This document shows, one piece after another, positions 50,635 to 59,373 of a DNA stretch of 64,000 bases. The stretch lies in NCBI RefSeq assembly GCF_029338375.1, contig NZ_CP119804.1, positions 1,606,955 to 1,670,954 on the forward strand, written 5' to 3'. Below the pieces are notes generated by a model, which did no database searches, was not told the origin of the DNA, and worked only from the letters and a program-made list of their open reading frames with translations. Origin of the DNA: Halorussus lipolyticus (lineage in GTDB: Archaea; Halobacteriota; Halobacteria; Halobacteriales; Haladaptataceae). Both the position numbers and the translations under genes were made by a program. Positions within the stretch are counted from its first letter, which is position 1. Each line of letters starts with the position of its first letter.

Positions 50635-52080
50635 CTACGAGTTGACGTTGGTGACTTTGAACCAGAAGGTCTCCTGCGTGCCGTCGCCGTAGACCAGCGT
50701 CGCGCCGATGTAGTTACTGTTGGGCTTGTCCTGCACCGGGTCAACCGTCAGCGCGACGTTGCCGCCGTCGTAGAGGCCGAAGTCGGCCTGTCCCGAGGTA
50801 CCGGCGTCGTAGACCGCGCTGGTGTCGAGTGACTTGAGGTTGCCGTCCACCGCGAAACCGTCGGTGCTGTCGGCGGTGCCGACCGTATCTCCGTTCAGGG
50901 TCACTTCGTCACCGGTCTGCTTGATGGTGCTGACCGAAACGTCGGTTTCGAGGGCGAACTGGTCGATAGTGACCGACTGGTCGCCGATGTTTTCGAGCGT
51001 GAAGGTCAGACTTTTCGACCCGGAGGTCTGGGTCGAGGAGCGGGCCATTCGTCCGGCGTCACCGTCCTGACTTCCGCCCGACGAGGGGTCGTCGGCTGAG
51101 GCGTCGGGGTTGGTCTCGAAGATGGTGCCGGACGCGCCGACCGCGATGTCGTTGTTGGACTGGTCGACGACCGCCTTCAGCCCTTGGGAGTTCGGAGTGG
51201 TGTCCTCCGACCACGAACCGTCGGCGCGGTCGAAGACGGCACCCGAGTTGCCGACGGCGTAGCCGTCACCGCTCTCGACTTCGATGTCGCGGAGACCGAC
51301 CGTGCCGATTTTGTTCTTGAACCATTTGGGCGTGCCTTCGGCGTCGGGCTTGTAGTGGTAGACCGTGCCGCTTCCACCGGCGACCCAGACGTTCTCCTTG
51401 CCGTCCGAGTCGATTCCGTGAAGCGATATGTCGGTGTCGGCGATACCGGTTTTGTTCCACGTCGTGCCGTCGATAGTGTGGAACACCTTGCCGTTGCCGT
51501 TGAGGAGGTGGCCCTTCTTCGTGTCGTAGAAGTCGATGGACTTGATGGCCGCGCCCTGACCGGGCGAAACGTAGTTCCACGAACCGCTCGCTCCGTTCTG
51601 GAACGAGTAGAAGACGTTGCCGGATGCGCCTGCGACGTAGACGTTGGCCTCGCCTTCCTTGCCCGTCACGGCAACGTCCTTGAAGTTGTTCGTCGCGTCG
51701 TTGGGCGCGGAGTGGTCCACGAGGTCGCCAGTTTCGACGTCGTACTCGCCGATAGCACCCGACGACCCCACGAACCAGAGGCGCTTGCCGTCGTCGGTCA
51801 CGTCTGCACCGTAGAGGCTGTTCCCGTTGCTGGTCGGGCCGTCCTGTACGACCGCTTTCCACCCTTTGTCGGTCCGTTCGAGGACGACGCCAGAGCCGCC
51901 GACCGCGAAGTTGTTGCGCGCGGTCTGTTCGACGTCGTAGAGCGTCACGCCCACCGGACTCGTGACCAACTGCCACGAAGCAGACTCCGCGGAAACCGAC
52001 CCCGCGCCGAGCGTGGAGGCCGCAACAGTTGTGCCACTCAACTTCAGGAACCGTCGTCGTGTCGCGTTGCGTTCGCTCAT
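50635..52080 (-). CDS. Tat-exported β-propeller-like protein
   Basis: 481 residues from [10 protein letters not shown]. The twin-arginine signal [20 protein letters not shown] ends near GSVSAESA, so the protein is exported folded. Residues ~40-340 contain repeated blades with the pattern [60 protein letters not shown] and [20 protein letters not shown], i.e. 6-7 propeller blades similar to YCF48/BNR-type. After a Ser/Asp-rich linker, the C-terminal ~120 residues ([20 protein letters not shown]) form a β-domain. There is no membrane anchor or lipobox, so it is secreted or loosely surface-bound. The ligand is unknown. Confidence 0.8.
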   Translation of the reverse strand: MSERNATRRRFLKLSGTTVAASTLGAGSVSAESASWQLVTSPVGVTLYDVEQTARNNFAVGGSGVVLERTDKGWKAVVQDGPTSNGNSLYGADVTDDGKRLWFVGSSGAIGEYDVETGDLVDHSAPNDATNNFKDVAVTGKEGEANVYVAGASGNVFYSFQNGASGSWNYVSPGQGAAIKSIDFYDTKKGHLLNGNGKVFHTIDGTTWNKTGIADTDISLHGIDSDGKENVWVAGGSGTVYHYKPDAEGTPKWFKNKIGTVGLRDIEVESGDGYAVGNSGAVFDRADGSWSEDTTPNSQGLKAVVDQSNNDIAVGASGTIFETNPDASADDPSSGGSQDGDAGRMARSSTQTSGSKSLTFTLENIGDQSVTIDQFALETDVSVSTIKQTGDEVTLNGDTVGTADSTDGFAVDGNLKSLDTSAVYDAGTSGQADFGLYDGGNVALTVDPVQDKPNSNYIGATLVYGDGTQETFWFKVTNVNS

Positions 52081-52547
52081 AGCGCAGTCGACTCTGGTTT
52101 CTGGGTGATATATCAAGGCTGGTTGCCGTCCCGATACTTTCAACGGTTTAAACGTTCAGTAGAACCGTCAATAACGCCGCAAATTCCATTTCCGTCGTAT
52201 TATTTTACTACTTACTATAACAGAGAAAAACTAGGTGAAAACAATGCAAAACAGAGCGGTCATTTAAGATAAGACGGCGAATCAGCGTCTCATGCGTTAC
52301 TTTGTGACTCATTCTCCTGCGGGAAAACACGTCGGCGCGCGACTCGGCGGTTCGGTGTGGTCGTTGGTGACACGTTCGAAACTTCGACGGCATCCGTCGT
52401 TCTGCAGAAGCGTCTAGTGAGGGTGCAAAACGGCCTCGGCACTCATAGGGCTCGTCACGACTGGTTGCCGAGACCAGTTCGGAGCGCGTGCTTCGTCATC
52501 GGCCACGCGGTGGTACTCACTCCGTCGAAAAGACCTTTGCCTTCCGG
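52081..52547. other. Intergenic region between divergent genes; promoters only
   Basis: Nothing coding is supported. AT-rich promoter-like elements near 52100-52130 (GTGATATATCAAGG) serve the minus-strand propeller gene. The palindrome AACGGTTTAAACGTT is at about 52141-52155 and a perfect hairpin CGACGG-cat-CCGTCG at about 52387-52401. Another AT-rich stretch is 52190-52250. The plus-strand gene at 52548 lies ~15 bp after AAAAGACCTTTGCC, which may be its TATA region. Confidence 0.4.
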
Positions 52548-53204
52548 ATGGCCGACTCCGTGACGTTTAGGGCAGTGCCCGGCGAACCCCCGGCCGTGGG
52601 AGTCTACGACCGCTATCTCGCCGCCCGCCTCCGGAGACACGGCGCAGACCCGCCCAGCCACGTCGCCGTCATCATCACCGAGCGTGACCTCCTCGAACAG
52701 GGGGCCTACGGGACGCTGGAGGCCTTCTTCGAGTGGGCCTTCGAGTACGACGCCGAGCGCGTGACCGTCTACGTCAGCGTCCTCGACCCCGAGGCCGCCC
52801 CGACGTTGCGGCGCGAACTCGACCAAGTGTCGGCACCCGAACCGCTTGCAGTCCGCGGCCCGGACGACACCCAGCGCGCCGACGCGCCGATTCAGGTCTC
52901 CATCGGACTGGGCGGCAAACACGAGTTCGCCGGCGTCGTCGAAAAAATCGCCGAGGACGTACAAAGCGGCGAGTTATCTGCCGAGGAGGTAGACGAAAGC
53001 GAGGTCGAGGAGCATCTGGTCTTCCCCGCGAACCCCGATTTGGTCCTCAAGACCGGCGCGGAACGGCTCTCGGACTTCATGATTTGGCAGTCGGTCTACT
53101 CCGAACTCTACTTCACCGACGTGAACTGGCGGGACTTCCGCAAGCGGGAGTACCTGCGGGCGCTCCTCGATTACAAGAACCGCCAGCGGCGGTTCGGTCG
53201 GTAG
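52548..53204 (+). CDS. Short cis-prenyltransferase-like protein lacking the catalytic DGNRR motif
   Basis: 218 residues. It clearly belongs to the undecaprenyl/dolichyl diphosphate synthase fold: the C-terminal third DLVLKTGAERLSDFMIWQSV then YSELYFTDVNWRDFRKREY is nearly the bacterial UppS consensus. It ends NRQRRFGR, which contains the RxG motif needed for catalysis in the active dimer. However, its N-terminus HVAVIITERDLLEQGAYG lacks the phosphate-binding catalytic DGNRR sequence, so it probably is not active alone. The facing gene at 54082-55020 keeps DGNRR but lacks RxG. Together they probably form a heterodimer like eukaryotic DHDDS/NgBR, making the polyprenyl lipid carrier for glycosylation. 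Stop at 53204. Confidence 0.85.
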   Translation: MADSVTFRAVPGEPPAVGVYDRYLAARLRRHGADPPSHVAVIITERDLLEQGAYGTLEAFFEWAFEYDAERVTVYVSVLDPEAAPTLRRELDQVSAPEPLAVRGPDDTQRADAPIQVSIGLGGKHEFAGVVEKIAEDVQSGELSAEEVDESEVEEHLVFPANPDLVLKTGAERLSDFMIWQSVYSELYFTDVNWRDFRKREYLRALLDYKNRQRRFGR

Positions 53205-53326
53205 CCAAAGAAACAATTTTGATGCTTAGAAAATCATTCTTATTGCTTTAGAATATATTATCCACTGGCGGCTCCGAATACGGCGCTATCACCCACGTTT
53301 AACTGATTTCTACGCAGAAGTCCGGT

Positions 53327-53539
53327 ATGGACGAAACATCACGTTCCGACAGGCTCCGGAAAGCGGGCGCGACGGCGTGGCGAACGACGGTGTTGGTTCT
53401 GGCGACCCTACTCGTCGCGCTCCTGTTCGTCGGCATGGGGTATCTCGTCTACCGGGGCGAGATTTCCGAGGGACCCTTCGTGTTGATGACCGGCGTCGTC
53501 CTCGGCTACCTCCTGCGGGCGGTCCACGGGTATCTCTGA
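53327..53539 (+). CDS. Small two-helix membrane protein
   Basis: 70 residues. A basic N-terminus SRSDRLRKAGATAWRTTVLV leads into helix 1 (LVLATLLVALLFVGMGYLVY), then a short loop RGEISEGP and helix 2 (FVLMTGVVLGYLLRAVHGYL). I do not recognise the family. It lies between the two cis-prenyltransferase genes on the plus strand. A lipid-related role could be guessed only from position. Confidence 0.65.
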   Translation: MDETSRSDRLRKAGATAWRTTVLVLATLLVALLFVGMGYLVYRGEISEGPFVLMTGVVLGYLLRAVHGYL

Positions 53540-53626
53540 GGCCGACCACAACCGAACCCTGTCACGCCATCGTCCGCTACGACAACTTCCCCGACCACCC
53601 CGGCACTCCGAACCACCACAGCAATC

Positions 53627-54067
53627 ATGGCGAAAACTGGCCCTGACACACCCGACGACGAACGACCGGACGACGACCGAGTGCTACACATCCACTTCCG
53701 AGCGGGCGACTCGGAGCGCATCGAGGAGACCCTCGACGCACTCGACAGGGGCGAGACGCCCGACCCCTACGTCGAGCGCGTCTATCACGACCCCGACGAA
53801 CTCCACCGAATCACGCGGCCCAAGAATCTGGAACTGCTCCGAACTATCGTCCGGGAGCGTCCCGCCAGCATCCGCGAAACCGCCCGATTGGTCGGACGAG
53901 ACGTGCGGCAAGTCCACCGGAATCTGGAGGAACTCGAAGGACTGGGACTGCTCGACTTCGATGAGACCGACCAAGCGAAGCGCCCCCGAGTCTGGTACGA
54001 CGAAATCAACGTCGAGTTACCGCTCGGAGAGGATAGCGCCGAAGACTCCGAGACAGCGGAAGTCTGA
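53627..54067 (+). CDS. Winged-helix transcriptional regulator (HVO_A0114-like)
   Basis: 146 residues from MAKTGPDTPD. The middle region RITRPKNLELLRTIVRERPA then SIRETARLVGRDVRQVHRNL then EELEGLGLLDFDETDQAKRP is a classic wHTH (helices 2-3 plus wing). The N-terminal ~55 residues (VLHIHFRAGDSERIEETLDA) form an α/β lead typical of the HVO_A0114 group of haloarchaeal regulators. The C-terminus is acidic. It converges with the cis-prenyltransferase gene, leaving 14 bp between stops. The target is unknown. Confidence 0.82.
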   Translation: MAKTGPDTPDDERPDDDRVLHIHFRAGDSERIEETLDALDRGETPDPYVERVYHDPDELHRITRPKNLELLRTIVRERPASIRETARLVGRDVRQVHRNLEELEGLGLLDFDETDQAKRPRVWYDEINVELPLGEDSAEDSETAEV

Positions 54068-54081
54068 CGAATCGGGCAGGG

Positions 54082-55020
54082 TCAGTCCACCGACGACGAC
54101 TCGCTCTCGAGTTCTAACTCCTCGACGCCCAACTCCTCGACCGCCGACTCGTCGGGCAGGTTTCCGCGGAATCGACTCACGATTCTGCGGGCCTCGGCCA
54201 ACTCGACGCCGCCGAGTTCCCGGACCAGCGCCAGCGCCCGCTTGGCCTTCGCGCGCCGCCACGACTCCTCGCGGGACTCGTAGGTCCGGATGCCCCGGAG
54301 GAAATCGACCTTGGAGAACTCGGGCCAGTAGGGGGTACAGAAGAACACGGCGGCCTCGTTGCCGTTAGCGTGCCACGGCAGGAAGTTCGAGGTCCGCTCG
54401 TCGCCCCCGGTCCGGATGATGAGGTCCACGTCCCGAACCGGCCGGTCGTAGATGCGATTCTCGATTTCGGCCACGTCGATGTCCTCGGGGTCGAGTTCGC
54501 CGTCCTCGACGGCCCCGGCAACCTCGCGGGCCGCCCCGAGGAGTTCGTTGCGACCGCCGTAGGCCAGCGCGACGTTGAGGGTGAACGAGTCGTACTGCTC
54601 GGTCCGACCCTCGGCGTACGCGACGGCCTCTCGGACGCGCTCGGGGAGCTGGTCAACCTCGCCGATAGCGCGGATGCAGACCTCCCCGTCGTGGACCCGC
54701 TCGTCGTCGCCGAACTGGTAGAGTTTCTCCTCCAGCAGGTCGAATAGGGCCTCGCGCTCGTGGTCGGGCCGGTCGAAGTTCTCGGTCGAGAAGGCGTACA
54801 GCGTTAGCTCCTCGACCCCCATGTCCTGACACCAGTTCATCACGCGCTCGGTGGTCTGTGCCCCCGCCCGGTGGCCGTCCGGGGCCTCCCCGCCCTGCTT
54901 GCTGGCGTAGCGTCGGTTCCCGTCCTGAATGACGGCGACGTGGGCCGGTGCGCCCGATATTTCGCGTCGCAGGAGTCTCTCGTAGGCGGCCTGAACTCGC
55001 CGCTGTGCCCACTGGAACAT
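54082..55020 (-). CDS. uppS: Polyprenyl (undecaprenyl) diphosphate synthase, catalytic subunit type
   Basis: 312 residues. It condenses isopentenyl diphosphate onto an allylic primer to make the long-chain cis-polyprenyl diphosphate that becomes the dolichol-type carrier for protein glycosylation. The catalytic HVAVIQDGNRRYASKQGG carries the DGNRR motif. GVEELTLYAFSTENFDRPDH, FTLNVALAYGGRNELLGAAR and DLIIRTGGDERTSNFLPWHA are the other conserved motifs. After WHANGNEAAVFFCTPYWPEF the sequence departs from bacterial UppS and the C-terminal RxG motif is absent; instead there is a ~60-residue acidic helical tail. This suggests it needs the RxG-bearing protein encoded at 52548-53204. Confidence 0.93.
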   Translation of the reverse strand: MFQWAQRRVQAAYERLLRREISGAPAHVAVIQDGNRRYASKQGGEAPDGHRAGAQTTERVMNWCQDMGVEELTLYAFSTENFDRPDHEREALFDLLEEKLYQFGDDERVHDGEVCIRAIGEVDQLPERVREAVAYAEGRTEQYDSFTLNVALAYGGRNELLGAAREVAGAVEDGELDPEDIDVAEIENRIYDRPVRDVDLIIRTGGDERTSNFLPWHANGNEAAVFFCTPYWPEFSKVDFLRGIRTYESREESWRRAKAKRALALVRELGGVELAEARRIVSRFRGNLPDESAVEELGVEELELESESSSVD

Positions 55021-55154
55021 CCGTTGGTGGCACCGACACTTCCGAGCGCAATTAGCCTTTTGACCCCGAACTCTCCACCGACCGACCTGTCGGCCGAATA
55101 GCTCCAGCTAGTTGCATACCTTTTTAAGCGTGGAGCGACTTGAGACAGAATGCA

Positions 55155-55349
55155 ATGGCGAAAGGTACGGTTGATTTCTTCAACGACACTGGCGGTTACG
55201 GTTTCATCGACACTGAGGACGCTGACGAAGACGTGTTCTTCCACATGGAAGACATCGGCGGTCCCGACCTCGAAGAGGGGCAGGAAGTCGAGTTCGAGAT
55301 AGAGCAGGCGGACAAGGGTCCGCGCGCGAAGAACCTCGAACGTCTGTAA
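55155..55349 (+). CDS. cspA: Cold-shock domain protein
   Basis: 64 residues from [12 protein letters not shown] complete OB-fold with the RNP motifs [20 protein letters not shown] and [20 protein letters not shown] is present. It binds single-stranded RNA/DNA as an RNA chaperone and is usually very abundant in haloarchaea. The TATA element CCTTTTTAAGC (about 55126-55136) lies ~25 bp upstream of this ATG, supporting a leaderless start and excluding the in-frame Met at 55140. Confidence 0.95.
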   Translation: MAKGTVDFFNDTGGYGFIDTEDADEDVFFHMEDIGGPDLEEGQEVEFEIEQADKGPRAKNLERL

Positions 55350-55487
55350 CGCGTAACAGTCGAACTGAGTTTTTATTGACGCAGATCGGATAGCGACTGC
55401 GCAATCGAACGCCGACGATTCGCCCGGATAGCGGCCGGTCTCCTCGGAACCGTAGGGCGTTTAACGGCCGGTCGGCTTCTTTCGGAC

Positions 55488-55892
55488 ATGGAAGACGCAC
55501 TCGACGAGGACCTCTATCGAAGGACCAAGCAACTGCTCGAACCCGGCGAAATCCAACTCAACGGGGCCGTCGTCCACACCGACCTCGGGAGCGACGACGA
55601 GACCGAGATGCACCAAGCCACCGTGGACGTGGGCGAAATCATCGCCGAACACGCCGGTTTCGACCCGAAGGACACCTTCGTCTACTCGGGCACCGACGAC
55701 ACCGACTTCGCGTCGAACCAGCATCAGGGCCTGACGCTGGACGACGAGTCGTTCGTCTGGGAGTGCCAACAGCTTCTGCGCGAGGGCACCTTCGACGTGG
55801 TGTTCTACTACGAGGCCAGCGCCGACCAAGACGCCATCCTCGAAGACGTTCGGGACCTCGGCTTCGACGTGACCGGGGTCGAAGGAGAGTAG
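55488..55892 (+). CDS. DUF5778-like haloarchaeal protein
   Basis: 134 residues. DLYRRTKQLLEPGEIQLNGA then VVHTDLGSDDETEMHQATVD and EIIAEHAGFDPKDTFVYSGT, ending FDVVFYYEASADQDAILEDV, match my recollection of the haloarchaeal DUF5778 family. It appears to be a soluble, acidic α/β protein. No catalytic motif is recognised. It follows cspA and precedes hemA on the same strand, but with separate likely promoters. Confidence 0.75.
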   Translation: MEDALDEDLYRRTKQLLEPGEIQLNGAVVHTDLGSDDETEMHQATVDVGEIIAEHAGFDPKDTFVYSGTDDTDFASNQHQGLTLDDESFVWECQQLLREGTFDVVFYYEASADQDAILEDVRDLGFDVTGVEGE

Positions 55893-56094
55893 CGATTCGG
55901 CGACCGAACCGATTGGGGATTGGCCGGTTTCGGGCGTGTCGATTGTGGGAACGTGCCACGATGTGTCGCGTTTGGAAGGGTTTACGTAGGGTCCGGACTA
56001 AGCTCCCGATAAGACGGTTCGGCAAGCTCTCGAAGGGTATATCCATGACTTTCAGAACCTCTCCCGCTGGCACGCGAGTCGGGAGGCGGTACCC

Positions 56095-57465
56095 GTGACG
56101 GTGGCGACGGGTGTCGTCTCCGGCGTTCGGGTCAGCCACGACAAGGCGAGTTTAGACGACGTTGAGGCGGCCTGTCACGCCGACGAGCAGATGGTACTGG
56201 AGCGACTGCTCGACGTGCCGGGCGTCGACGAAGCGTTCGTCATGCAGACCTGCAACCGCTTCGAGGCCTACGTCGTCACCGATTCGGCGGCGACCGGCCG
56301 AGCAGTGCTGTCTGACTTTTCGCCCGATGTGGGCGGCCACTCGGTCGTGGAGATGGGCCACGAGGAGAGCCTTCGCCACCTCCTGCGAGTCGCGGCCGGA
56401 CTCGAATCGCTCGTCTTGGGCGAGGACCAGATTCTCGGGCAGGTGCGGGACGCCTACGAGTCGGCCCGCGAGGTCGGCGCTATCGGCCCGATGCTCGACG
56501 ACGCGGTGACGAAGGCCATCCACGTCGGGGAGCGCGCCCGGACCGAGACCGCTATCAACGACGGCGCAGTCTCGGTCGGGAGCGCGGCGGTGACGCTGTT
56601 GGCCGAACACACCGACCTCGGCGACGCCACCGGATTGGTCGTCGGCGCGGGCGAGATGGGCACCATCGCGGCCCACGCGCTGGCCGACGCCGGCGTCGAG
56701 TCGCTGTACGTCGCCAACCGCTCGCTCGACAGCGCGACCGAACTCGCCGAGGACGTCGCCCACGACGAGACTCACACCACTACGCTCGACGGTCTCTCGT
56801 CGGCGCTCGACACAGCAGACGTAGTGGTCACGGCGACCGGAAGCGACGACCACGTTCTCGACGCGGGCGACTTCCACGACGCCGGCGAGGTGCTGGCCGT
56901 GGACATCGCCCGTCCTCGGGACGTCTCGCCCGCCGCCGACGCGGTAGAGGGCGTCACGCTCTACGGCATGGAGGCGCTGGAGTCGGTCACCGACGAGACC
57001 GAGCGCAGACGCCAGCGGGCCGCCGAGTCGGTCTCGGCCATGATTGACCGGGAGTTCGACCACCTGCTGGAGGGCTACAAACGCAAGCGCGCCGACGAGG
57101 TTATCTCGGCGATGTACGAGAGCGCCGAGCGCGTCAAGGAGCGAGAACTCTCCGAGGCTCTCTCGAAGTTGGAGGCCCACGGCGACCTGTCCGACGACCA
57201 GCGCGACATCGTGTCCTCGATGGCCGACGCGCTCGTCTCGCAACTCCTCGCGCCGCCGACCAAGAGCCTGCGGGACGCCGCGGCAGAGGACGACTGGGGG
57301 ACCATCAACACCGCACTCCAACTCTTCGACCCGGATTTCGGCGAGGAGGGCGCGCCCCCGGAGTTCGTCCGCGAGCAAGGCAGCGAGATGCCCGACAAAA
57401 TCCCGGACGAGATGGCCGATCAGATACCCGACGAGATTGTGGCGGCCGTCGGCGACGACGACTGA
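56095..57465 (+). CDS. hemA: Glutamyl-tRNA reductase
   Basis: 456 residues from GTG. It reduces glutamyl-tRNA to glutamate-1-semialdehyde, the committed step of tetrapyrrole (heme, cobalamin) synthesis. The nucleophilic Cys is in AFVMQTCNRFEAYVV near residue 50. RVAAGLESLVLGEDQILGQV is the substrate motif, VVGAGEMGTIAAHALADAGV the NADPH-binding Rossmann loop, and MIDREFDHLLEGYKRKRADE then SKLEAHGDLSDDQRDIVSSM the dimerisation domain. The C-terminal ~40 residues are a MP-x-KIPDEMADQIPDE-type acidic extension. A TATA-like GGGTATATCC lies at ~56036-56045. In many haloarchaea hemA follows a precorrin-2 dehydrogenase gene; here it does not. The product feeds the cobalamin needed by the B12-dependent ribonucleotide reductase in this window. 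Confidence 0.94.
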   Translation: MTVATGVVSGVRVSHDKASLDDVEAACHADEQMVLERLLDVPGVDEAFVMQTCNRFEAYVVTDSAATGRAVLSDFSPDVGGHSVVEMGHEESLRHLLRVAAGLESLVLGEDQILGQVRDAYESAREVGAIGPMLDDAVTKAIHVGERARTETAINDGAVSVGSAAVTLLAEHTDLGDATGLVVGAGEMGTIAAHALADAGVESLYVANRSLDSATELAEDVAHDETHTTTLDGLSSALDTADVVVTATGSDDHVLDAGDFHDAGEVLAVDIARPRDVSPAADAVEGVTLYGMEALESVTDETERRRQRAAESVSAMIDREFDHLLEGYKRKRADEVISAMYESAERVKERELSEALSKLEAHGDLSDDQRDIVSSMADALVSQLLAPPTKSLRDAAAEDDWGTINTALQLFDPDFGEEGAPPEFVREQGSEMPDKIPDEMADQIPDEIVAAVGDDD

Positions 57466-57573
57466 AGCCGTATCGGTTTTTGCCGTTTTCAGACTCTCGT
57501 AATTCACAGCTATTGTGGCAGGCGAACCGTGTCTGAACACACGCTACTGACTCGAAATCGGCGGTTGCAACAG

Positions 57574-57789
57574 CTATTTGATCAAGAGATAGCCAGCGAA
57601 GGCGACAACGGCCATCATCGCACCTAACGCCGAGGTAAAGACAAGCGCAGCCAGAAAACCGATGAATCCGGCGTCGGTGATAGTTGCAAGCGAATCTAAG
57701 ACGACCCACGTAACAGTGAGTGTGGCGAACACCCCGAGCGACTTCAGGATGTAATCAACGATCTCGTTGAGTTCCTGTTTAGTTGCCAT
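57574..57789 (-). CDS. Small two-helix membrane protein in an AT-richer patch
   Basis: 71 residues. MATKQELNEIVDYILKSLGV forms an N-terminal helix, followed by membrane helices FATLTVTWVVLDSLATI and GFIGFLAALVFTSALGAMMA continuing to LIK. Codon use is noticeably less GC-rich at third positions than surrounding genes. It lies 51 bp beyond the stop of the next minus-strand gene and may share a transcript with it. Function unknown. Confidence 0.65.
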   Translation of the reverse strand: MATKQELNEIVDYILKSLGVFATLTVTWVVLDSLATITDAGFIGFLAALVFTSALGAMMAVVAFAGYLLIK

Positions 57790-57840
57790 TGTTCTGGTCC
57801 TGTCTCCGCTTGCGCTCTTTTCGAAGTTTGATTTCCCTCC

Positions 57841-58497
57841 TCATAACTGTTCACTTCCGTCTCCTAACTGCTCGCTATCCGTATCATCGGCCTGTTCTGA
57901 ATCGGTTGCTGCATCTTCGGCTTTTGTCTCTGCTTGCGCCGGTTCGGTTCCATCCTTCTCTGGCGTTTGTCCCTTAGATTCGTTCTGTGTTCCGTTATTA
58001 TCCGGCGTCTGGCAGTTTTCATCGTTGCCCGTTTCTCCGCTTGTTTCTTCGGGAGACCCTTCTTCGGTAGGCATCTTCCTGAACATCAGTCCTGCAACGA
58101 TGGCAATCATGACGAACGTGAGCAGGACGAAAACCAATGCAGTCCGTAAGACTCCAGCCATATCTGCCGTCAGTCCTCCGGCGACAGCGATGCTTCCACC
58201 GACCACGAGAAGAAGAATACCGATAAAGAGGTACTTGTTGATGTCCTGTCCAACTTCCGCATATTCACTCGTCGTAAGTCGCAATAGCCCAGTGAAAAGC
58301 GGGAGCAGAATTCCGATGGCTTGAATCAGACGGAGTGCGTATGCGGGGTCCGAACCGGAGATATCTGCGGGTACATTCCCGACTCCTTGCGGCGAGATTA
58401 GCAAGATACTGAGTACCGTTAAAAGGGTACCGACCAGCGTACCGACTCCAAAAATAATCTTCCAATCGTATTCTTGAAACGACTTTTCACCAACCAT
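57841..58497 (-). CDS. Four-helix membrane protein with acidic tail, AT-richer, likely acquired
   Basis: 218 residues from MVGEKSFQEYDWK; the frame continues upstream to 58605 but the TATA (CTGGATAAATATATC, plus-strand reading, ~58533-58547) lies in between. Four membrane helices: KIIFGVGTLVGTLLTVLSIL, RLIQAIGILLPLFTGLLRL, YLFIGILLLVVGGSIAVAGG and GVLRTALVFVLLTFVMIAIV. The last ~80 residues are a Glu/Gln/Asp/Thr-rich disordered tail (SPEETSGETGNDENCQTPDN). Base composition and codon use are less GC-rich than neighbours, suggesting transfer. I do not recognise the family. Confidence 0.65.
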   Translation of the reverse strand: MVGEKSFQEYDWKIIFGVGTLVGTLLTVLSILLISPQGVGNVPADISGSDPAYALRLIQAIGILLPLFTGLLRLTTSEYAEVGQDINKYLFIGILLLVVGGSIAVAGGLTADMAGVLRTALVFVLLTFVMIAIVAGLMFRKMPTEEGSPEETSGETGNDENCQTPDNNGTQNESKGQTPEKDGTEPAQAETKAEDAATDSEQADDTDSEQLGDGSEQL

Positions 58498-58650
58498 ACA
58501 GAGCCTGCAAACCTTGTAGTCGTATGAGACTATTCTGGATAAATATATCTTTTCGTTTCGATATGTAAATTTCGATTGAAGCGTTACACTCCAAGGTTCG
58601 GACACGCTCCCGTCACAGGAATTTATTTACAATAGTACCGAAGTCCCGGT

Positions 58651-58926
58651 ATGGCAGAGCTACTTTCCGACGACGAAATCGAGTCCCAACTCCCTGACGG
58701 TTGGGAGCGCAAAGGTGACGAAATCGTCCGAAGCTACGAGTTCGATGACTACCTCGAAGGCGTCGCGTTCGCCAGCGAGGTCGGCGAACTCGCCGAGGAG
58801 GAATTCCACCACCCGACCATCGAAATCGGTTACAAGGAGGTCGAAATTCGGTTCACCAGCCACGAGGAGGGCGGCATCACGGACGAGGACATAGACATGG
58901 CGGAACTGACCAACGACCTGCGCTGA
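58651..58926 (+). CDS. phhB: Pterin-4a-carbinolamine dehydratase
   Basis: 91 residues. It dehydrates 4a-hydroxytetrahydropterin. The fold signature is ESQLPDGWERKGDEIVRSYE then FASEVGELAEEEFHHPTIEI and YKEVEIRFTSHEEGGITDED, with the conserved EEFHHP and SHEEGGIT motifs (catalytic His residues). No phenylalanine hydroxylase is in the window; in archaea the protein may serve other pterins such as those of the molybdenum cofactor. It is followed at 4 bp by the LWR-salt gene, with which it is probably co-transcribed. Confidence 0.92.
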   Translation: MAELLSDDEIESQLPDGWERKGDEIVRSYEFDDYLEGVAFASEVGELAEEEFHHPTIEIGYKEVEIRFTSHEEGGITDEDIDMAELTNDLR

Positions 58927-58930
58927 CTCC

Positions 58931-59311
58931 ATGGAGGCCAGATACGTCTTCGCGGTCCGGTTTCGGCTCGAACCCAGCGCGGGCGGGGTCTCGGTCGAAC
59001 CGAACGAGTTCGAGACGCGCCTCTATCGGGAGGCCGACCCGCCGGGCGAGGAGGGTTGGCTGTTCTTCCGGGACAACCTCTGGCGCGGCGACATCAACGA
59101 CGAGCGCCACTTTCGGCGACTCACCGAGGAGGCGCTGGGCGAGACGGTCCTCTCGGTCGAGTATCGCGCGCTGGAGACCGACGAGGAGTATCTAGACGCC
59201 CTGAAAGACGAGATTCGGGCGGACTTGGAGACGTTCAACGCCGATTCGGTCTCGGAGGTGCTGAACAAGTATCTCGGGAGTTCGCTAGAGGTTGAGAAGG
59301 AAGAAGACTGA
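58931..59311 (+). CDS. LWR-salt protein (haloarchaea-specific)
   Basis: 126 residues. MEARYVFAVRFRLEPSAGGV then EGWLFFRDNLWRGDINDERH contains the LWR motif (DNLWRGD) that names this family. RRLTEEALGETVLSVEYRAL and DSVSEVLNKYLGSSLEVEK complete it. It is acidic and soluble. The function is not known. The start lies 4 bp after phhB, so the two are coupled. Confidence 0.9.
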   Translation: MEARYVFAVRFRLEPSAGGVSVEPNEFETRLYREADPPGEEGWLFFRDNLWRGDINDERHFRRLTEEALGETVLSVEYRALETDEEYLDALKDEIRADLETFNADSVSEVLNKYLGSSLEVEKEED

Positions 59312-59373
59312 GAAGTTGGATTCCGTTTCACGGTCTCGACAGCAGACACTGAGAATACCGGAAAGAAGGTTTA

